A DNA stretch of 8,994 nucleotides from positions 1-8,994 of the forward strand of contig JAUYMV010000445.1 of assembly GCA_030698645.1 (NCBI GenBank), given 5' to 3'. Positions 6,382 to 8,994 of this stretch are shown here, in pieces. The notes beneath the pieces were generated by a model that made no database searches, had not been told where the DNA came from, and worked only from the letters and a program-made list of their open reading frames with translations. The number at the start of each line of letters is the position of its first letter. Position 1 is the stretch's first letter. The position numbers were made by a program, and so were the translations under genes. This DNA is from Mesorhizobium sp. GTDB taxonomy: Bacteria > Pseudomonadota > Alphaproteobacteria > Rhizobiales > Rhizobiaceae.

Positions 6382-7199
6382 GCCTGCCGCGCCGGCTCCT
6401 CGCCAACTGGCTGCCGGCCTATGCGGCGCTGTTCGTGCTGTTCCTCTATTTGCCGGTGATGCTGCTGCCGATCTTTTCGGTCAACCTGTCGGCGACGCCG
6501 AAATTCCCGCTCACCGGCCTGACGCTGAAATGGTACGAAGGCCTGCCGAAGACGCCGGCGCTGCTCGACGCGGCGTGGAACAGCCTCATCGTCGGCGTCT
6601 CGGCGGCGGTGCTCGCCACGGTTCTCGGCATCTGCGCCGCGCGCGCCGTCACGCGCTACCGCTTCCGCGGCCAGCGCGCGATGAACGGGCTGATCATGGC
6701 GCCGCTGGTGATGCCCGAGATCATCGTCGCGGTGTCGCTGCTGATCGTCCTGCTGTCGGCCGGCCTGTCGCTGTCGCTCCTGACGGTCACGCTCGGCCAT
6801 GTGCTGATCTGCGTACCCTATTCGATCTCGGTGCTGATCTCGGGCTTCGAGGGGTTCGACCGCAGCCTGGAAGAGGCGTCGGCCGATCTCGGCGAGACGA
6901 CCGCCGGCACCTTCCGACGCGTGACGCTGCCGATGATGACGCCGGCGATCATCTCCAGCCTGCTCGTCTCCTTCACCATCTCGCTCGACGATTTCATCAT
7001 GGCCTTCTTCCTCGGCGGCAACGACGTGACCCTGCCGGTCTATGTCTGGGGCCAGTTGCGCTTCGCCGCCAAGCTGCCCTCCGTGCTGGCGCTCGGCACG
7101 CTGCTGCTCGTCGCCTCCATGGTCCTGCTGACCGTCGCCGAAATCATGCGCCGGCGCGCCGCCGCGCGCACGCAGACCACGGGAGGCCTGCTTGCCTGA
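6378..7199 (+). CDS. ABC transporter permease, PotC-like (spermidine/putrescine class)
   Basis: The second permease, 273 residues, of the PotC/PotI type. It begins with a hydrophobic segment at 13-34, then a periplasmic loop with FPLTGLTLKWYEGL (43-56), very typical of PotC homologues. Further hydrophobic segments lie near 68-92, 104-127, 132-155, 185-211 and 238-257. The EAA loop is EEASADLGETTAGTFRRVTLP (about 165-185). It should pair with the upstream permease as the heterodimeric membrane channel. The ATG overlaps the previous stop in an ATGA arrangement, so translation is probably coupled. The frame is open far upstream (from 5367), but that part is the shadow of the first permease. No damage or odd codon use is seen. 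Confidence 0.93.
   Translation: MSLPRRLLANWLPAYAALFVLFLYLPVMLLPIFSVNLSATPKFPLTGLTLKWYEGLPKTPALLDAAWNSLIVGVSAAVLATVLGICAARAVTRYRFRGQRAMNGLIMAPLVMPEIIVAVSLLIVLLSAGLSLSLLTVTLGHVLICVPYSISVLISGFEGFDRSLEEASADLGETTAGTFRRVTLPMMTPAIISSLLVSFTISLDDFIMAFFLGGNDVTLPVYVWGQLRFAAKLPSVLALGTLLLVASMVLLTVAEIMRRRAAARTQTTGGLLA
7181..7186 (+). promoter_or_regulatory. Shine-Dalgarno supporting a TTG start for the ATPase
   Basis: GGGAGG lies 5 bases before the TTG at 7192 and inside the end of the preceding permease gene. The nearest ATG (7207) would be 20 bases away, too far for this site, which is why the TTG start is preferred. Confidence 0.6.
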
Positions 7200-8280
7200 G
7201 CGCACGATGATCCAGATCGACGATGTCACCAAGAGCTATGGCGACTTCCATGCGCTCGACCATGCGACGCTGACCATCAAGGAGGGCGAGTTTTTTTCGC
7301 TTCTCGGTCCGTCCGGCTGCGGCAAGACCACGCTCCTGCGCATGATCGCCGGCCTCGACCAGCCGACATCGGGCTCCATCTCGATCGACGGCCAGCCGAT
7401 GGACGGCATCCCGGCCAATGCGCGGCCGACCAACATGGTTTTTCAGAGCTACGCCATCTTTCCGCATCTCAAGGTCGGCGAGAACGTCGCCTATGGCCTC
7501 AAGCGGCTGAAGCTCGGCGCGGTGGAGGAAAAGCGTCGCGTCACCGAGGCGCTGGAGATGGTCTCGCTCGCCGGCCTCGACAATCGCGGCGCCACCGAAC
7601 TCTCCGGCGGCCAGCGCCAGCGCGTCGCGCTGGCGCGTGCGCTCGTCATGCGGCCGAAGGTGCTGCTGCTCGACGAGCCGCTGTCGGCGCTGGACAAGAA
7701 GCTGCGCGAGCAGATGCAGGTGGAACTGCGCCGCCTGCAGCAGGCGGTCGGCATCACCTTCATCCTGGTGACGCACGACCAGTACGAGGCGCTCGCCATG
7801 TCGGACCGCATCGCGGTCATGTTCGGCGGCCGCATCGCGCAGATCGCCTCGCCGAAGGAGATCTACCAGCGCCCGGTCAACCGCCAGGTGGCCGATTTCC
7901 TCGGCGGCATGAACTTCGTCAAGGCCGAGATCGTCGAGGAGAACGGCCAGTCGATCACCGTCGATACGCAGGGCTTCGGCCGGGTAAAGACCGAACGCCC
8001 GCCAGCCTTCGCGCCGGCCGGCCGCTCGGCGACGCTCGGCATCAGGCCCGAGCGGCTGCGCGTGCGGTGGGACGACGCGACCGCGAAGCACGAGGTCAAG
8101 GGCACCGTCATCGAGCGCCACTATTTTGGCGAGATCACCCATCTGCTGGTCGAGATCCCCGGCATGGAAAAGCCGCTCTCGGTGACGGAAACCAACGATT
8201 TCGGTGCCGACGACCTGCCGCTCGGCGCGACGATCAGGCTCGGCTACGATCCGGATGCGCTGGTGGCGATGGCAGAGTGA
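7192..8280 (+). CDS. ABC transporter ATP-binding protein, PotA-like
   Basis: A 362-residue ATPase of the polyamine/iron/sugar (PotA/FbpC/MalK) importer class. Motifs in order: Walker A GPSGCGKTT (39-47), Q-loop Q85, signature LSGGQ (137-141), Walker B VLLLDEP (157-163), D-loop SALD (165-168) and switch histidine H195 (THD). The C-terminal 120 residues form the TOBE-type regulatory domain (LGIRPERLRV, IERHYFGEITHLLVEI). All catalytic residues are intact. It drives import through the two upstream permeases. The TTG at 7192 overlaps the previous gene by 8 bases and has a strong GGGAGG; an ATG five codons later would remove MPERT only. The gene ends at 8280, and the stop codon of the antisense antitoxin follows at the very next base. 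No substrate-binding protein gene is found on either side of this operon in the window. Confidence 0.95.
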   Translation: MPERTMIQIDDVTKSYGDFHALDHATLTIKEGEFFSLLGPSGCGKTTLLRMIAGLDQPTSGSISIDGQPMDGIPANARPTNMVFQSYAIFPHLKVGENVAYGLKRLKLGAVEEKRRVTEALEMVSLAGLDNRGATELSGGQRQRVALARALVMRPKVLLLDEPLSALDKKLREQMQVELRRLQQAVGITFILVTHDQYEALAMSDRIAVMFGGRIAQIASPKEIYQRPVNRQVADFLGGMNFVKAEIVEENGQSITVDTQGFGRVKTERPPAFAPAGRSATLGIRPERLRVRWDDATAKHEVKGTVIERHYFGEITHLLVEIPGMEKPLSVTETNDFGADDLPLGATIRLGYDPDALVAMAE

Positions 8281-8607
8281 TCAGGCCGCCTCGTTGCGGA
8301 TCGTGATCTGACCCTTGCTGCCCTTACCATCGCGTCGCTTGACCACGATGTCCACGTCACGATCAAAGGCAGTCAGGAACTCCATCAGGCGTTCGACGGA
8401 ATACTCTCGAAAATGGCCTCTGAACATGCGCGAGACCTCCGGCTGGCTGATCCCCATCAGCGCGCCAGCCACTGATTGTGTCAGCCGTCGCTCCCGAACC
8501 AGTCGGACGATCTCCACGACGAGCTTCGCCTTGAGCAGATGTGTCTCCGGATCGGCGACGCCGATCTCGGCGAAGATATTGGGTTGCCCCTCGTAGATTT
8601 CGGTCAT
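8281..8607 (-). CDS. XRE-type HTH antitoxin (HigA-like)
   Basis: A 108-residue DNA-binding protein that fits the HTH_37/XRE antitoxin family usually paired with Gp49-like toxins. The N-terminus MTEIYEGQPNIFAEIGVADPE and the helical KAKLVVEIVRLVRERRLTQ lead into a helix-turn-helix at about 42-62 (LTQSVAGALMGISQPEVSRMF), then SVERLMEFLTAFDRDVDIVVK, a hallmark ending of this family. It is expected to neutralise the toxin by binding it and to repress their shared promoter. It is second in the operon, with its ATG overlapping the toxin stop by 4 bases (ATGA), the toxin-first order of HigBA modules. Its own stop codon abuts the ABC ATPase stop with no base between, so there is no room for a separate terminator. 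Confidence 0.9.
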   Translation of the reverse strand: MTEIYEGQPNIFAEIGVADPETHLLKAKLVVEIVRLVRERRLTQSVAGALMGISQPEVSRMFRGHFREYSVERLMEFLTAFDRDVDIVVKRRDGKGSKGQITIRNEAA

Positions 8608-8978
8608 CGAGTCTTATCCTTTAAAACGGACGCATCCGCCTCGGCGGTTCTCAACCTGGCGCGCACCAGTTCGATTTCATGCTGTGGGGTCGCTATGCCG
8701 CTCTTCGACTTCTTCTTAAAGCAGTGCAGCACGTAGACGGCCATCTCGAAACGGGCCAGGTACACGGTGCGAAACGTGTCTCCCTGGTGGTCTTCTACGA
8801 GTTCGATCACGCCTCCCATTCCGCGCAGGGGTTTCGCCGAAGGCGGATGCTCACCGATCTGCGCGAGATAGAGCTCGAACCCGAAAGCCTCCTGCACCTC
8901 GTCCGGAAAGTCGGCATAGTCCCGGCGGCTTGATCCGACCCATTTCAGAGGACGTAGCTGATCAGGACGATCCGGCAT
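8604..8978 (-). CDS. RelE/HigB-like toxin (phage Gp49-like, DUF891)
   Basis: A 124-residue protein of the Gp49-like/HigB branch of the RelE superfamily, whose studied members are ribosome-dependent mRNA interferases. Diagnostic stretches are LKWVGSSRRDYADFP (11-25), AKPLRGMGGVIELVEDH (48-64), FRTVYLARFEMAVYVLHCFKKKSKSGIATP (69-98) and a closing IELVRARLRTAE helix. The KKKSKSG and R70/R76 basic residues are probable RNA-binding and catalytic positions by family analogy. The ATG at 8978 gives the full normal length, but I see no Shine-Dalgarno before it; only 16 bases remain to the window edge. The gene sits directly upstream of its antitoxin with a 4-base overlap. By hand count line 8701-8760 is 33/60 GC against 40/60 in 7501-7560, hinting at a separate origin for the module. 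Confidence 0.9.
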   Translation of the reverse strand: MPDRPDQLRPLKWVGSSRRDYADFPDEVQEAFGFELYLAQIGEHPPSAKPLRGMGGVIELVEDHQGDTFRTVYLARFEMAVYVLHCFKKKSKSGIATPQHEIELVRARLRTAEADASVLKDKTR

Positions 8979-8984
8979 CCGAAA

Positions 8985-8990
8985 ATTATG
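8985..8990 (-). promoter_or_regulatory. Possible -10 box of the toxin-antitoxin operon
   Basis: On the minus strand CATAAT (complement of 8985-8990) ends 6 bases before the toxin ATG at 8978. If it is a -10 element, the transcript would begin at or next to the ATG and be leaderless, which would also explain the missing ribosome site. The -35 region lies beyond the window, so this rests on one hexamer. Confidence 0.25.
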
Positions 8991-8994
8991 AGAG

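Noticed and set aside
7291..7297. A run of seven T at the start of the ATPase gene as a slippage or frameshift site
   Set aside because: The reading frame is intact on both sides (EGEFFSLLGPSG matches the family), so there is no sign of recoding.
1..8994. CRISPR array, tRNA, rRNA, insertion sequence or integrase
   Set aside because: I looked for regular direct repeats, conserved RNA stretches and transposase motifs and saw none.

Overview
The window looks like chromosomal DNA of a high-GC alphaproteobacterium, probably of the Rhizobiales (Mesorhizobium/Aminobacter-like). This rests on codon bias, protein style and gene neighbourhood, not on a marker gene. One gene runs off the left edge, and the right edge cuts just upstream of a toxin gene.

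Layout. 1-462 (-): the first 154 residues of a secreted von Willebrand factor A (vWA) protein. 463-670: a divergent intergenic region. 671-1177 (+): a small exported protein of unknown function. A 12-bp perfect hairpin (1189-1224) lies between this gene and the convergent 1267-2271 (-), an isopenicillin-N-synthase-like 2-oxoglutarate/Fe(II) oxygenase. 2272-2563: an intergenic region that turns abruptly AT-rich and carries a palindromic operator in front of 2564-3763 (+), a Rieske non-heme iron oxygenase alpha subunit. 3783-5198 (-): a class III PLP aminotransferase, convergent with the Rieske gene. 5199-5463: a divergent control region with a second copy of the operator. 5464-6381, 6378-7199 and 7192-8280 (+): a tightly overlapped permease-permease-ATPase operon of the spermidine/putrescine (PotBCA) class, without a substrate-binding protein. 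8281-8978 (-): a HigBA-like toxin-antitoxin pair whose last stop codon abuts the ATPase stop codon.

How it fits together. The strongest non-obvious signal is an 18-bp palindrome that occurs twice with 16 of 18 positions identical (2529-2546, and 5285-5302 on the opposite strand). It stands before the Rieske gene and between the divergent aminotransferase and ABC operon. This suggests that one repressor, probably TetR-type and not encoded here, controls all three units as one regulon. I infer a catabolic module: uptake of an amine-type compound by the ABC transporter, oxidation (possibly N-dealkylation) by the Rieske enzyme, and transamination of a resulting primary amine. The 2OG oxygenase may or may not belong to it. 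The electron-transfer reductase, the binding protein and the regulator are all missing from the window, and the substrate cannot be read from sequence alone.
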